Source: Desulfococcus sp. (GTDB lineage: Bacteria; Desulfobacterota; Desulfobacteria; Desulfobacterales; Desulfosalsimonadaceae). From it: a stretch of 12,129 nucleotides of DNA. Below, piece by piece: positions 1 through 7,523 of the stretch. The translations under genes were made by a program, and so were the position numbers. Position 1 is the stretch's first letter. Every line of letters starts with the position of its first letter. The notes under the pieces are model-generated. The model was given only the letters and a program-made list of their open reading frames with translations, was not told the DNA's origin and made no database searches. The stretch covers positions 1 to 12,129 of the forward strand of contig JAHECJ010000002.1 in assembly GCA_024641805.1 (NCBI GenBank). The letters run 5' to 3'.

Positions 1-914
1 TATTCCCCCAGCAGTGACGCTGCATTTTCATAAAAAATACGATTTTCCAGTGATTTGTCGCCCCGGCAGGCTTTTTTGATAATTTTCACGGCCGGCTTCC
101 GGTTGCCGTAAGGCCAGTCCGAAGCGAACATCACCCGTTCCGGTCCGAAAACCTTTAACAGCGCCCGGACATGCCCGGGGGACTGAACGGAGGTATCCAC
201 CATTACATTCTTAAATCCGCCCAAAAGATCCATCACATCCCGGTATTCAAAAAGACCGGCATGGCCGGCAATAAACGTGACGTTCGGGAAATTGGCCACC
301 AGGTCGCGGGCATAGGCAATTTCCCCCAGAACGGCATTTTCTTTCCGAAGCTGCTCGGCACCGAGATAATAGGAAGAAACGCCGCAATGGAAAAGCACCG
401 GCAGACCATACGGGGCAAATGCCTCAACCGCGGAAAAGGTCTTTTCCGTATCCAAGGGGGCACGCTGAATAATCGGATGCAGTTTCATCCCCTTTGCCCC
501 CTGCTCCACATCTTTCTTCAGGGCGGCTGCTACATCATATTCTTTGCTATAATCAACGCCGGTAAACGGGATGACGCCTTCGTCCTTTAACTGCGCGCGT
601 CTCAGATCATCAAACGTCACATACGGCGGGATGGGCATGCACACGCTCTTGTCAACGCCCGCCTCATCCATGGACCGGCGCATGTTCTCCAGGGTGGCCG
701 TGGCATTTCTGGCCCGTGACGCCCGGGTCACCAGTGTATAAACTTTTTTATACAGCCATTGGTCCATTGCATCGGACATGCCGGTGTGCAGCAGGAACTC
801 GGAAAGAGAAATGACATCAAAAAAGATTTTTTTCCGGACGTTCTTCTGATCAATTAACTGGCCGCCGTTGGGATAAAGTATATCGCCCAGGTGGGTGTGG
901 ATGTCGATAATCAT
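1..914 (-). CDS. Amidohydrolase-2 family metal-dependent hydrolase, at window edge
   Basis: The reading frame is open from the ATG at 914 to the left edge: 304 codons plus two bases (TA), so the stop may lie exactly at the boundary. Metal-site motifs of the Amidohydro_2 TIM-barrel family are visible: H6-x-H8 in DIHTHLG, KGMKLHP near 141-147, HCG with H177, GHAG with H218 and SDWPYG with D266. These residues bind one or two divalent metals in relatives that hydrolyse or decarboxylate small organic acids; the substrate here cannot be told. The C-terminal NAASLLGE resembles usual family ends, so the protein is probably almost complete. The start is supported by AGGAG (920-924 on the complement) five bases upstream. 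It lies downstream of the FAD oxidoreductase on the same strand, but a 226-base gap holding a repeat element separates them, so an operon is uncertain. No signal peptide is seen, so it is probably cytoplasmic. Confidence 0.9.
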   Translation of the reverse strand, partial: MIIDIHTHLGDILYPNGGQLIDQKNVRKKIFFDVISLSEFLLHTGMSDAMDQWLYKKVYTLVTRASRARNATATLENMRRSMDEAGVDKSVCMPIPPYVTFDDLRRAQLKDEGVIPFTGVDYSKEYDVAAALKKDVEQGAKGMKLHPIIQRAPLDTEKTFSAVEAFAPYGLPVLFHCGVSSYYLGAEQLRKENAVLGEIAYARDLVANFPNVTFIAGHAGLFEYRDVMDLLGGFKNVMVDTSVQSPGHVRALLKVFGPERVMFASDWPYGNRKPAVKIIKKACRGDKSLENRIFYENAASLLGE

Positions 915-926
915 GGGAGCTCCTGC

Positions 927-1076
927 CAGGCTGCTGAAAAACTATTGCGCTTGCCAATACGGCGTTAAAATTCGGCTCAACGTGCTCACTTATAGACATA
1001 AGCTCCGCTTTTCGCCGCCCCGGCTTAAATTTGGGGCCTTGTCTTGACTGCGCTCATAACGTTTTTCAACAACCTG
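927..1076. repeat. Inverted-repeat (MITE-like) element, copy A
   Basis: About 150 bp bounded by near-inverted ends. The left end carries CTGAAAAACTATTGCGC and the right end GCGCTCATAACGTTTTTCAA, with CAGG and CCTG at the outer edges. The centre carries TATAGACATAAGCTCCGCT. A second copy with the same ends, orientation and centre lies at 8288-8428, roughly 70% identical by eye. No open reading frame lies inside, so it is non-autonomous or purely structural. Its left edge is two bases from the Shine-Dalgarno of the amidohydrolase, so that gene's leader must include it or its promoter must lie in or beyond it. Confidence 0.8.
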
Positions 1077-1140
1077 CCTTAAAGTTTGATAGCAATACGT
1101 GTCTTTTTTAAACCGGTTGAACTTTATTGTTTAAATACAA

Positions 1141-2487
1141 TTATTTATAGTACATACGATCCTCCAGCCGCATAAACCCCCGGATGGCATGGGACGCCCC
1201 GTAAGCAATCGGCTCCGGCGGCCAGGGAATCGTTTTTCTGCCCACAAAAAACATTTCCGTTCGCTCGGACTGGCTGCCGGTGATCATTTCGGCAATGGTC
1301 ATGCCGTTGTAGGTGGTGAGCGACACCCCGTGCCCGATACAGCCTAAGGAAAAGATGGCTTTTTTATCATTTCCCAGGTACCCGATGACCGGGGCCATGT
1401 CCACGGTCACGGAAACCGGGCCTCCCCATTTGTGTGTGAAACGGATGCCTTTGAGCTGTGGAAAAATCTCGGTTACATGCCCTTCCAGGTGATCAAATAT
1501 TTTGTCATTTAAATCCTTGTTCAAATCCGTGCCATAGGCAAAAGAGACATCCCCGCCGCCCATGACGATTCGGTTATCCTTTGTCAGGCGGTAGTAGTGA
1601 ATCAGGTCCCGGGCATCTTCCACACCGGCGCGGCACTGCCATCCGATACTGTCCATCTGGGAGTCCGTCAGGGGTTCGGTCATAACGATATGCGTAAATA
1701 CAGGACGCTGTAGTGACTTTAACTGGGGGAACAGAACAGAGTAGGCATTGGTGGCAAACACCAGATATTCGGACTGCAGTTCCCCGGCGTCCGTTTTCAC
1801 CGTATACCCGGATGCCCCGTTTCTTGAAAAGCCGGTTACCGGTGAATTCTCATAAATGGTGACGCCTTTGGATTCCGCAAGAACTTTCATGCCCCGGGCC
1901 AGCTTTGCGGGCTGGATAATGCCGCAGCGGGGCTCGAACCATCCGAGTTTATAGAAATCGGTCTTAAATTCCTCTGCCAGCCTCGCCCGGTCCCATCGCT
2001 CGATGCCGGTGCTTCCCCAGCGTTCAATAATCTTAAAATCATGCTCCACCCGCTTCATCTGTGCCGGGCTGGTCCCCACCAGAAGGTATCCGCTGCGCTC
2101 GTAATCACAGTCAATATGGTTTTCAGTGATCACGTTATGGAGATAATCCACCGCCTCTTCCATATATGTGTGGGCTGCCCTGGCCTTCTTGTCGTTAAAC
2201 CGGAATGCGGTGATCCCCTTGGTCAGTCCGAACAGGGTCATGGAAAATCCGCCGTTCCGGCCGGACGCACCATATCCGCAGACATCGGACTCGATCACGC
2301 GGACATCGATGGCCGGATTAATCTGCTTGAGATGGTATCCGACGGACAGCCCGGTATATCCGCCGCCGATGACCACCACATCGGTTTTGTCCTTTCCGGT
2401 CAGTCCCGGATTGGGAGTGATGGTTTCCGGCAGCGATTCCAGCCACCAGCTTTTGGATTGGTAATCGGTTGATTGATCATGGATCAT
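1141..2487 (-). CDS. FAD-dependent oxidoreductase (DAO family, gamma-glutamylputrescine-oxidase-like)
   Basis: A 448-residue protein with the dinucleotide-binding motif VVVIGGGYTGLSVGYHLK at about 37-54 and an acidic ribose-binding residue, E66, at the end of the second beta strand. GYGASGRNGGF (71-81) is typical of the DAO family (PF01266). A C-terminal FAD contact region, LGCIGHGVSLTTYNGM, follows. Such enzymes oxidise amines or amino acids; the overall pattern resembles OrdL/PuuB-type oxidases, but the substrate cannot be assigned. Length fits the family. The start is fixed by an excellent GGAGGTG (2493-2499 on the complement) five bases before ATG. No membrane segment or export signal is evident. 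The gene is transcribed away from a TetR-type regulator, and its promoter overlaps a palindrome that is probably that regulator's operator, so expression is likely inducible. Confidence 0.88.
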   Translation of the reverse strand: MIHDQSTDYQSKSWWLESLPETITPNPGLTGKDKTDVVVIGGGYTGLSVGYHLKQINPAIDVRVIESDVCGYGASGRNGGFSMTLFGLTKGITAFRFNDKKARAAHTYMEEAVDYLHNVITENHIDCDYERSGYLLVGTSPAQMKRVEHDFKIIERWGSTGIERWDRARLAEEFKTDFYKLGWFEPRCGIIQPAKLARGMKVLAESKGVTIYENSPVTGFSRNGASGYTVKTDAGELQSEYLVFATNAYSVLFPQLKSLQRPVFTHIVMTEPLTDSQMDSIGWQCRAGVEDARDLIHYYRLTKDNRIVMGGGDVSFAYGTDLNKDLNDKIFDHLEGHVTEIFPQLKGIRFTHKWGGPVSVTVDMAPVIGYLGNDKKAIFSLGCIGHGVSLTTYNGMTIAEMITGSQSERTEMFFVGRKTIPWPPEPIAYGASHAIRGFMRLEDRMYYK

Positions 2488-2521
2488 GGGGGCACCTCCC
2501 TATTTTATAAAAATCTTTGAC

Positions 2522-2550
2522 TTGACGGGAATTTCAAATTCTGATATTTA
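2522..2550 (+). promoter_or_regulatory. Candidate promoter for the tetR-type gene
   Basis: TTGACG (2522-2527) and TATTTA (2545-2550) are separated by 17 bases on the plus strand. The -10 box is the left end of the palindromic operator at 2545-2570, which predicts autorepression. Transcription would start near 2557, giving an untranslated leader of about 195 bases that contains the nested palindrome at 2620-2721. The -35 is strong and the -10 weak. Confidence 0.55.
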
Positions 2551-2570
2551 GTTGGTCGACTAACTAAATA
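2545..2570. promoter_or_regulatory. 26 bp palindromic operator, probable TetR binding site
   Basis: Perfect two-fold symmetry except for one mismatched pair: the half-site TATTTAGTT reads outward on both sides of a central GTCGAC. It sits between a TetR-type gene and a gene on the opposite strand, the classic place for a TetR-family operator. Both predicted -10 boxes form its ends, so bound repressor would block both promoters. That this regulator binds it is inferred from position and symmetry. Confidence 0.8.
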
Positions 2571-2593
2571 AAATATAAAAACTCAGGTGTCAA
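2565..2593 (-). promoter_or_regulatory. Candidate promoter for the FAD oxidoreductase
   Basis: On the minus strand a perfect -35 TTGACA (2588-2593) is followed after 17 bases by TATTTA (2565-2570), the right end of the operator palindrome. Transcription would start near 2558 and give a leader of about 70 bases. The strong -35 with a weak -10 buried in the operator fits a repressed, inducible promoter. Confidence 0.6.
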
Positions 2594-2619
2594 TATTTTT
2601 TGATCAATCCTAAGATAAA

Positions 2620-2721
2620 CGGTTTTCAAGTTTGCGGCAGATACAAGGAAAATGACGCCTTGCTATAGTTCGCTATGCGGGATGTCATTTGATGCCGCAG
2701 ATGCTGTGAAATTGGAAACCG
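2620..2721. repeat. 102 bp nested imperfect palindrome
   Basis: Three nested pairs of arms share one centre: CGGTTT/AAACCG at the edges (2620-2625 with 2716-2721), TGCGGCA/TGCCGCA (2633-2639 with 2693-2699) and AAATGAC/GTCATTT (2650-2656 with 2684-2690). The loop region contains TTGCTATAGTTCGCTATGCG. There is no coding potential. It resembles a dispersed intergenic palindrome rather than a simple terminator, since no U-tract follows. It would lie in the leader of the TetR-type mRNA. Its sequence is unrelated to the copy A/B family although the nested layout is similar. Confidence 0.65.
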
Positions 2722-2752
2722 CGCATGTCAGGCGAAAGGACGTCACCCACCA

Positions 2753-3343
2753 ATGCCCATCAAAAAAGCTCCGGAAGACAAAAAAATCCAGATACTTGAA
2801 GCATTAAACCAGTGCCTTCAGGAAAAGCCCTTTGAGAAAACATCCATTAAGGATATTGCCCGTGCCGCCGGCGTCAATCACGGCCTGCTGCATTATTATT
2901 TCAAAAACAAGGATGATATTTTAACCCGCTATATTGAATATGTGATTGATCATTACAAAAACCTGTTTAACGACTGGCTGATCGAAATTAAAACCCAAAA
3001 CTTAAGCGAAAAGGAACTGATTGCGGAATTCTTCGGATTCATGAATTCCCGAATTACCTTAAACAAAAAACTGTCAAAAGTCTTTATCGAGATCTGGGAA
3101 ATCGCGGCATATAATGCAAACATCCGCTCCATCCTTCAGCAGGCCTACCGGGAATGGATTGATACCCTGTCTGAAATGCTGAACACGGTGACCAAAGATT
3201 CGGCAGCCGCCCGCCGGATCAGCGCCGCCACGGTGGCGTTTCTGGAAGGAATGGCGCTTTTCTCCATTGTCCTGACACCGGATACTTTTGATTTCAACGA
3301 GGTACTCACAGGGTTTCAAAAGAAAATTATCGAAACGCTTTAA
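2753..3343 (+). CDS. TetR/AcrR-family transcriptional repressor (BetI-like C-terminal domain)
   Basis: A 196-residue protein with the N-terminal TetR helix-turn-helix at about 25-50: FEKTSIKDIARAAGVNHG followed by LLHYYFKNKDDIL, where the YYF-K-K/D pattern is diagnostic of the family. The effector and dimer domain, with KVFIEIWEIAAYNANIRSIL and AYREW, resembles the BetI-type C-terminal domain (TetR_C_6). It is expected to be a dimer that releases DNA on binding a small ligand, which is unknown here. ATG 2753 is the only usable start in the frame; the only Shine-Dalgarno-like sequence, AAGGA, is a long 12 bases upstream, suggesting weak translation. A palindromic operator upstream and a divergently oriented FAD oxidoreductase point to control of that enzyme and of itself. 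Confidence 0.92.
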   Translation: MPIKKAPEDKKIQILEALNQCLQEKPFEKTSIKDIARAAGVNHGLLHYYFKNKDDILTRYIEYVIDHYKNLFNDWLIEIKTQNLSEKELIAEFFGFMNSRITLNKKLSKVFIEIWEIAAYNANIRSILQQAYREWIDTLSEMLNTVTKDSAAARRISAATVAFLEGMALFSIVLTPDTFDFNEVLTGFQKKIIETL

Positions 3344-3408
3344 GCAAAGACTTTAAAAAGACGAAATAGCAAGTTTTACTTCAGCAGAATCAATCATGAC
3401 ATGGAAAT

Positions 3409-3484
3409 GTAGGTCGGGTTTCTTACCCGACGGTCAGCGCCAGCCTTTTCCCAGATATGTTGTCGGGAAAGAATCCCGACCTAC
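3409..3484. repeat. Head-to-head REP pair (BIME-like)
   Basis: Two 23-base units face each other: 3409-3431 begins GTAGGTCGGG and ends CCCGAC, and 3462-3484 is its inverted copy ending CCCGACCTAC, with 21 of 23 positions matching. Each unit is itself a small hairpin (GTCGGG/CCCGAC around seven bases), and the pair forms a larger hairpin with a 30-base loop. GTAGGTCGGG-type units resemble REP sequences mobilised by RAYT (IS200-like) transposases in many bacteria. No such transposase is in the window. The pair lies between convergent genes and supplies the stop codon of the tatD-family gene. Confidence 0.8.
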
Positions 3485-4260
3485 GATTTTATGCCCATCA
3501 GCTGTTTCCCGTACAACCGACGGGTATTTTCCGTCACCGCTTCGGCCACTGCCTGCGCATGGATATTCTTAATCTTTGCGATCATTTCCACACTCACAAC
3601 GGCATTTGCCGGTTCATTCCGTGCACCGGGATCAGGCCCCAGAACCGGGCTGTCGGTTTCAACCAGCAGGCACGACAGCGGAAGCTGTTTCACCAGTTTC
3701 TGTTTCTGGCGCGAACGAACAATGGAGGGGGGGATTGAAAAAAAGAAACCTGCCTCCACCGCCGGCATGGCCGCACCGAATTTACCGTCAAAGGCATGCA
3801 TCTGCACTCTTTTTGCGCTCTTTCCCAGCAAAAGGGAAACCGCATGCCGGCCGGCGGACCGGGAATGGACATTCAGCGGCAAATCCAGTTCCAGGGAAAG
3901 CGAAATAAACCCTGAAAAAATCAGTTGCTGTATTTCTTTTTCCGATTCTTCCCCCACCGCCCAATGATCCAGTCCCACCTCTCCGATGGCCGCAAGGCGA
4001 TAGCGTTCGTTTCGGATGAACGCACCCATTTCTTCAGCGGCGTTTAGGTCCAGATGGGTAGGATAAAGACCGGCTGCCGGCAAAAGCGCCGGGTGGATTT
4101 CAGCCAGTTCCAGATTCCGCCGGGCATCTGAAATATTTTCGCCGACAATAATAACTTTTTCAATACCGGCGGCCACCGCCCTTTCAATCACCGATGACCG
4201 GTCATTGTCAAAAACCGGGTCACACAGATGGGCATGGGTGTCGATTAAATTTATCGTCAT
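3481..4260 (-). CDS. TatD-family metal-dependent hydrolase/DNase
   Basis: A 259-residue protein, the usual TatD length, with every metal-site element in order: H9-x-H11 in DTHAHL, E94 in IGEVGLD, H132 in NVHSR, H155 in HAFDG and D203 in ETDSP. GLYPTH (65-69) replaces the more common G-x-HP motif. Characterised relatives are Mg-dependent exo- or deoxyribonucleases linked to DNA repair and turnover; the substrate here is not proven. ATG 4260 is preceded by GAGGGGTGA about nine bases upstream, with a likely promoter at 4312-4340. The TAG stop (3481-3483) lies inside the terminal GTAG of a REP unit, so the last codons may have been changed when the repeat arrived. It is convergent with the tetR-type gene and divergent from the DUF748 gene. 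Confidence 0.92.
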   Translation of the reverse strand: MTINLIDTHAHLCDPVFDNDRSSVIERAVAAGIEKVIIVGENISDARRNLELAEIHPALLPAAGLYPTHLDLNAAEEMGAFIRNERYRLAAIGEVGLDHWAVGEESEKEIQQLIFSGFISLSLELDLPLNVHSRSAGRHAVSLLLGKSAKRVQMHAFDGKFGAAMPAVEAGFFFSIPPSIVRSRQKQKLVKQLPLSCLLVETDSPVLGPDPGARNEPANAVVSVEMIAKIKNIHAQAVAEAVTENTRRLYGKQLMGIKS

Positions 4261-4311
4261 CAGAAAAAATCACCCCTCATTGTTCCAGAAGGTCGGATCT
4301 GCTTTTTCCGA

Positions 4312-4340
4312 ATTATAGATGAGAGTGATGAATACTTCAA
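4312..4340 (-). promoter_or_regulatory. Candidate sigma-70 promoter of the tatD-family gene
   Basis: On the minus strand TTGAAG (4335-4340) and a perfect TATAAT (4312-4317) are 17 bases apart. Transcription would begin near 4305, leaving a leader of about 45 bases before the ATG at 4260. No operator-like palindrome overlaps it, so expression may be constitutive. Confidence 0.6.
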
Positions 4341-4421
4341 AATGAAACTTAAAACCCCCCGGACTGCATCAAGGACAGAAAATGGCGCTTTATCCGTTTG
4401 TGGCGATATCTTACCAATTTC

Positions 4422-4450
4422 TTGACATTAGTTTAACTCGTGAGTAATTT
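4422..4450 (+). promoter_or_regulatory. Candidate sigma-70 promoter of the DUF748 gene
   Basis: Perfect TTGACA (4422-4427), 17 bases, then TAATTT (4445-4450) on the plus strand. Transcription would begin near 4457, leaving a leader of about 60 bases before the ATG at 4520. With the tatD promoter it forms a back-to-back divergent pair. The rest of 4261-4519 shows nothing else recognisable. Confidence 0.55.
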
Positions 4451-4519
4451 CAAACCATAGCAACCTTTACGAAAATAAGCCTATCCAGCAACCGTTAACC
4501 CCAGTCAGGCTATAAAATC

Positions 4520-7507
4520 ATGAATCGCAAAAAAAAAATCGCCATTATTATTGGTGCCATCCTGATCATCTATGCCCTGATCGGATTTGTTGCCGTCCCT
4601 ATGATACTGGAATCCATGCTGCCCGGCAAAATATCCGAGGCACTGAACCGGCCGGTCAGCATCAAAAATATCCGCTTAAATCCCTTTGCCCTGACTGTCG
4701 AGATCGACGGGCTGGATATTAAGGACAAGAACGCGACCGACCCGTTTGCCTCCTTTGACAGACTGTTCGTCAATATCCAGACCATGTCATTGTTTAAACT
4801 GGGCCTGGTGGTCAGTGAAGTCCGGCTTGAAAAGCCGGATTTCCATCTTGTCCGAACAGCTGAAACCGGATTTAACTTCTCCGACCTGATCCCTGAAAAA
4901 AAACCCGCGAAAAAGGCTGAGGAAAAAACCAATGAGCCTGAAGCAGACAAAAAGCCGTTTCGGTTTTCCGTTTCAAACATCGCCATCATTAACGGCAGCA
5001 TCTCACTTCAGGATGACATGGTCCAGGGCAAGCATGTTTTATCATCGATCCATCTCACGCTGCCGCATATTTCAAATTTTGATCAACATATCGATATGTT
5101 TGCGGAACCCCTGCTGACAGGAGATTTTGACAACGCCAAACTTTCCATTGACATCGATACCAAACCGTTTCATGGCACTATAGAAACAAACGTAGAATTC
5201 TCGCTTTCAGGAATTTCAATACCGTATTATTTCGCCTATGTGCCAAAAAACATGGTGGGTTTTAAAATCAGTAACGGCCACCTGGACGTTGACGCCCGGG
5301 TTTCATATCTGCAGAAAAACAACCAGCCCGAAGTGACGGTTCAGGGCACCATTGGTCTGTCCGGGCTTGACATCATTGAAGGTGACGGCAGCACCGTCCT
5401 GAAGCTGCCTGATCTCAAAATCGACGTGGCCCCTTCCCGACCGCTGGCGCACGAACTGACACTGGCATCGGTCAAAATAGAATCCCCGGAACTGTCCGTG
5501 TCCCGCAATGCCGACGGCATCATCAACCTGACGACTCTGGGCCCGAAACCCGCCAAGATATCCGAGCCGGCCAAAGACACTGAGAAAACTCCAACGGAAT
5601 CTACTCCGGATTCAACCGCTCCGGAAAATCCCTTTATACTTACAATTAATGAATTTTTGCTGGACGCCGGCAAAATTTCATATGCCGACTTCGCTGCGGC
5701 AAAAAAATCAGATGCCGGACCGGTTGAAATGTCTGTCGATGACCTCGTGATCAAGGTCTCGAATTTTACGAATGCACCGGATAAAACCGCCGCATATGAT
5801 ATTCATGCCCGGATCAACAAGGAGGCGAACATAGCGGTCAGCGGTAAACTGGGCGTCACCCCGATTCTGGTTGACACTGATTTCAGCCTTTCGGATTTAA
5901 AACTGGCCTGGGGCCAGCCGTATATTCCCGATAATGTTCAACTCCTGATCACAGGCGGCCAACTCGCTGCCTCGGGGCATGCCGCAGTTCAACCTGCATC
6001 CGACGGAAAAATTCAGACAAACGTCACCGGAAAGGCGGCGATCACCGGATTTGATTCCCTGGACTCGGCCCGCAAGGAAACGTTTGTCGCGTGGAACACG
6101 TTTTCATTGGACGGGATTGATGTGTCCACCCATCCGTTAAAAATCAATATGGATAAAATCCTGCTCAAGGATTTCAAAAATCAGTTCATTATTTTTAACG
6201 ACAAGGTTTCAAACATTCAAAAAATTTTTGTAAAACCCGAATCACCGGACAACAAGGCCAAACCATCCGCGCCCGATACGCCTGAAAACCAGGCAGCCAC
6301 GCCCGTCATTCCCGTTAAAATCGGCGAAGTCATTTTGGAAAATGGTAACCTGGCGTTTAATGACCAAAGCATTGAACCGCATTTTTCCACCCGGATGAAT
6401 CTGACTGAATTACGGGTCACCGGGTTGACGTCCGACGATTTTAAAGCCGCCGACCTGGAGGCCAAGGGCAATATCGACGCCTATGCACCGGTAAAAATGA
6501 AAGGTAAAATCAATCCCCTAACCAGCGACCTGTTTCTGGATATCACGTACAGCCTTTCCAACCTGGAACTCAGCCCCCTGTCCCCGTATTCCGGGAAATA
6601 CATCGGCCGAATGATCGAAAAAGGAAAACTCAGCTCGGACGTTGCGTATAAGATAGACAAAAAAGCCATCACCGCACAGAACCGGATATTGCTGGACCAG
6701 TTTACGCTGGGCAAAAATGTGAACAGCCCGGATGCCGTCAAATTGCCTTTGGGCGTGGCCATCGCCCTGCTCAAGGATCGAAACGGTCAGATCAATATTG
6801 ACCTTCCGATTTCCGGGAGAACCGACGATCCGAATTTCGCAATCGGCAAGCCGTTGTTAAACGCGCTGCAAAATCTGATTGTCAAGGCGGCCACATCACC
6901 TTTTGATCTGGTCAGCTCCATTGTCGGCGGCGGTGAAGAACTCCGGTACATCGAATTTGCGGCAGCCACCTCAACCATCGATGATACCGGCACCCAAAAA
7001 CTCGATACCGTCAAGAAACTGATGTTTGAGCGCCCGGTATTGAAACTGGACATATCCGGCTATGTGGATATGGAAGCCGACAAGGCCGCCTTGAAAGACC
7101 TGATGCTTGCCCGTAAAATAAAAACCCGAAGCTTAAAAAAAGGCTCGCCGCAAGACATCGCCGTACTGGATAAAATGGTGTTAAGCCTCGAGGAATATCA
7201 AAAACTGCTCAAGCAGGCATATGATGAAGAAATCATGTCTGACCCGGAAAAAAACAAGACGCTGAAAGCGGTGAATGATCCCAGCCTGACCATTGAAGAA
7301 ATGGAATCGATAATCCGCGGGCAGATGACGGTCACAGACGATGAACTGCGCCGGCTGGCAATGGATAGAGCGCAGGGGGTAAAAAATTTCCTGTTGCAGG
7401 ACGGAAGCGTTTCGGCAGACCGACTTTTTCTGTCAGAACCCGACACCCTTTCACCCGCAAAGAAAGCAGAATTTAAAGCTGCGCGGGTTGAGCTGAATGT
7501 GAGGTAA
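4520..7507 (+). CDS. Large DUF748/AsmA-like envelope protein with three repeated modules
   Basis: A 995-residue protein. K/R-rich residues 2-6 and a hydrophobic helix at about 7-30 form an uncleaved membrane anchor; the long remainder should lie in the periplasm. The text after the anchor (RPVSIKNIRLNPFALTVEIDGL) and the C-terminal block LPLGVAIALLKDRNGQINI-DLPISG (743-766) match DUF748, related to AsmA/TamB/YhdP envelope proteins. Three Pro/Lys/Glu-rich linkers (about 125-146, 342-371, 571-597) each precede a similar strand-turn-strand unit with a key Gly at 159, 384 and 609, exactly 225 residues apart. The last 50 residues (DRAQGVKNFLLQ onward) weakly recall an OmpA-type ending. AsmA relatives are implicated in lipid transport or outer-membrane integrity, but DUF748 has no settled role. 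The start has only a weak AGG ten bases upstream. Confidence 0.88.
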   Translation: MNRKKKIAIIIGAILIIYALIGFVAVPMILESMLPGKISEALNRPVSIKNIRLNPFALTVEIDGLDIKDKNATDPFASFDRLFVNIQTMSLFKLGLVVSEVRLEKPDFHLVRTAETGFNFSDLIPEKKPAKKAEEKTNEPEADKKPFRFSVSNIAIINGSISLQDDMVQGKHVLSSIHLTLPHISNFDQHIDMFAEPLLTGDFDNAKLSIDIDTKPFHGTIETNVEFSLSGISIPYYFAYVPKNMVGFKISNGHLDVDARVSYLQKNNQPEVTVQGTIGLSGLDIIEGDGSTVLKLPDLKIDVAPSRPLAHELTLASVKIESPELSVSRNADGIINLTTLGPKPAKISEPAKDTEKTPTESTPDSTAPENPFILTINEFLLDAGKISYADFAAAKKSDAGPVEMSVDDLVIKVSNFTNAPDKTAAYDIHARINKEANIAVSGKLGVTPILVDTDFSLSDLKLAWGQPYIPDNVQLLITGGQLAASGHAAVQPASDGKIQTNVTGKAAITGFDSLDSARKETFVAWNTFSLDGIDVSTHPLKINMDKILLKDFKNQFIIFNDKVSNIQKIFVKPESPDNKAKPSAPDTPENQAATPVIPVKIGEVILENGNLAFNDQSIEPHFSTRMNLTELRVTGLTSDDFKAADLEAKGNIDAYAPVKMKGKINPLTSDLFLDITYSLSNLELSPLSPYSGKYIGRMIEKGKLSSDVAYKIDKKAITAQNRILLDQFTLGKNVNSPDAVKLPLGVAIALLKDRNGQINIDLPISGRTDDPNFAIGKPLLNALQNLIVKAATSPFDLVSSIVGGGEELRYIEFAAATSTIDDTGTQKLDTVKKLMFERPVLKLDISGYVDMEADKAALKDLMLARKIKTRSLKKGSPQDIAVLDKMVLSLEEYQKLLKQAYDEEIMSDPEKNKTLKAVNDPSLTIEEMESIIRGQMTVTDDELRRLAMDRAQGVKNFLLQDGSVSADRLFLSEPDTLSPAKKAEFKAARVELNVR

Positions 7508-7523
7508 TACTTTTGGGGGGGAC

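Noticed and set aside
171..590. 139-codon plus-strand frame
   Set aside because: It lies wholly inside the amidohydrolase, whose minus-strand frame carries all family motifs. The plus product shows no recognisable domain.
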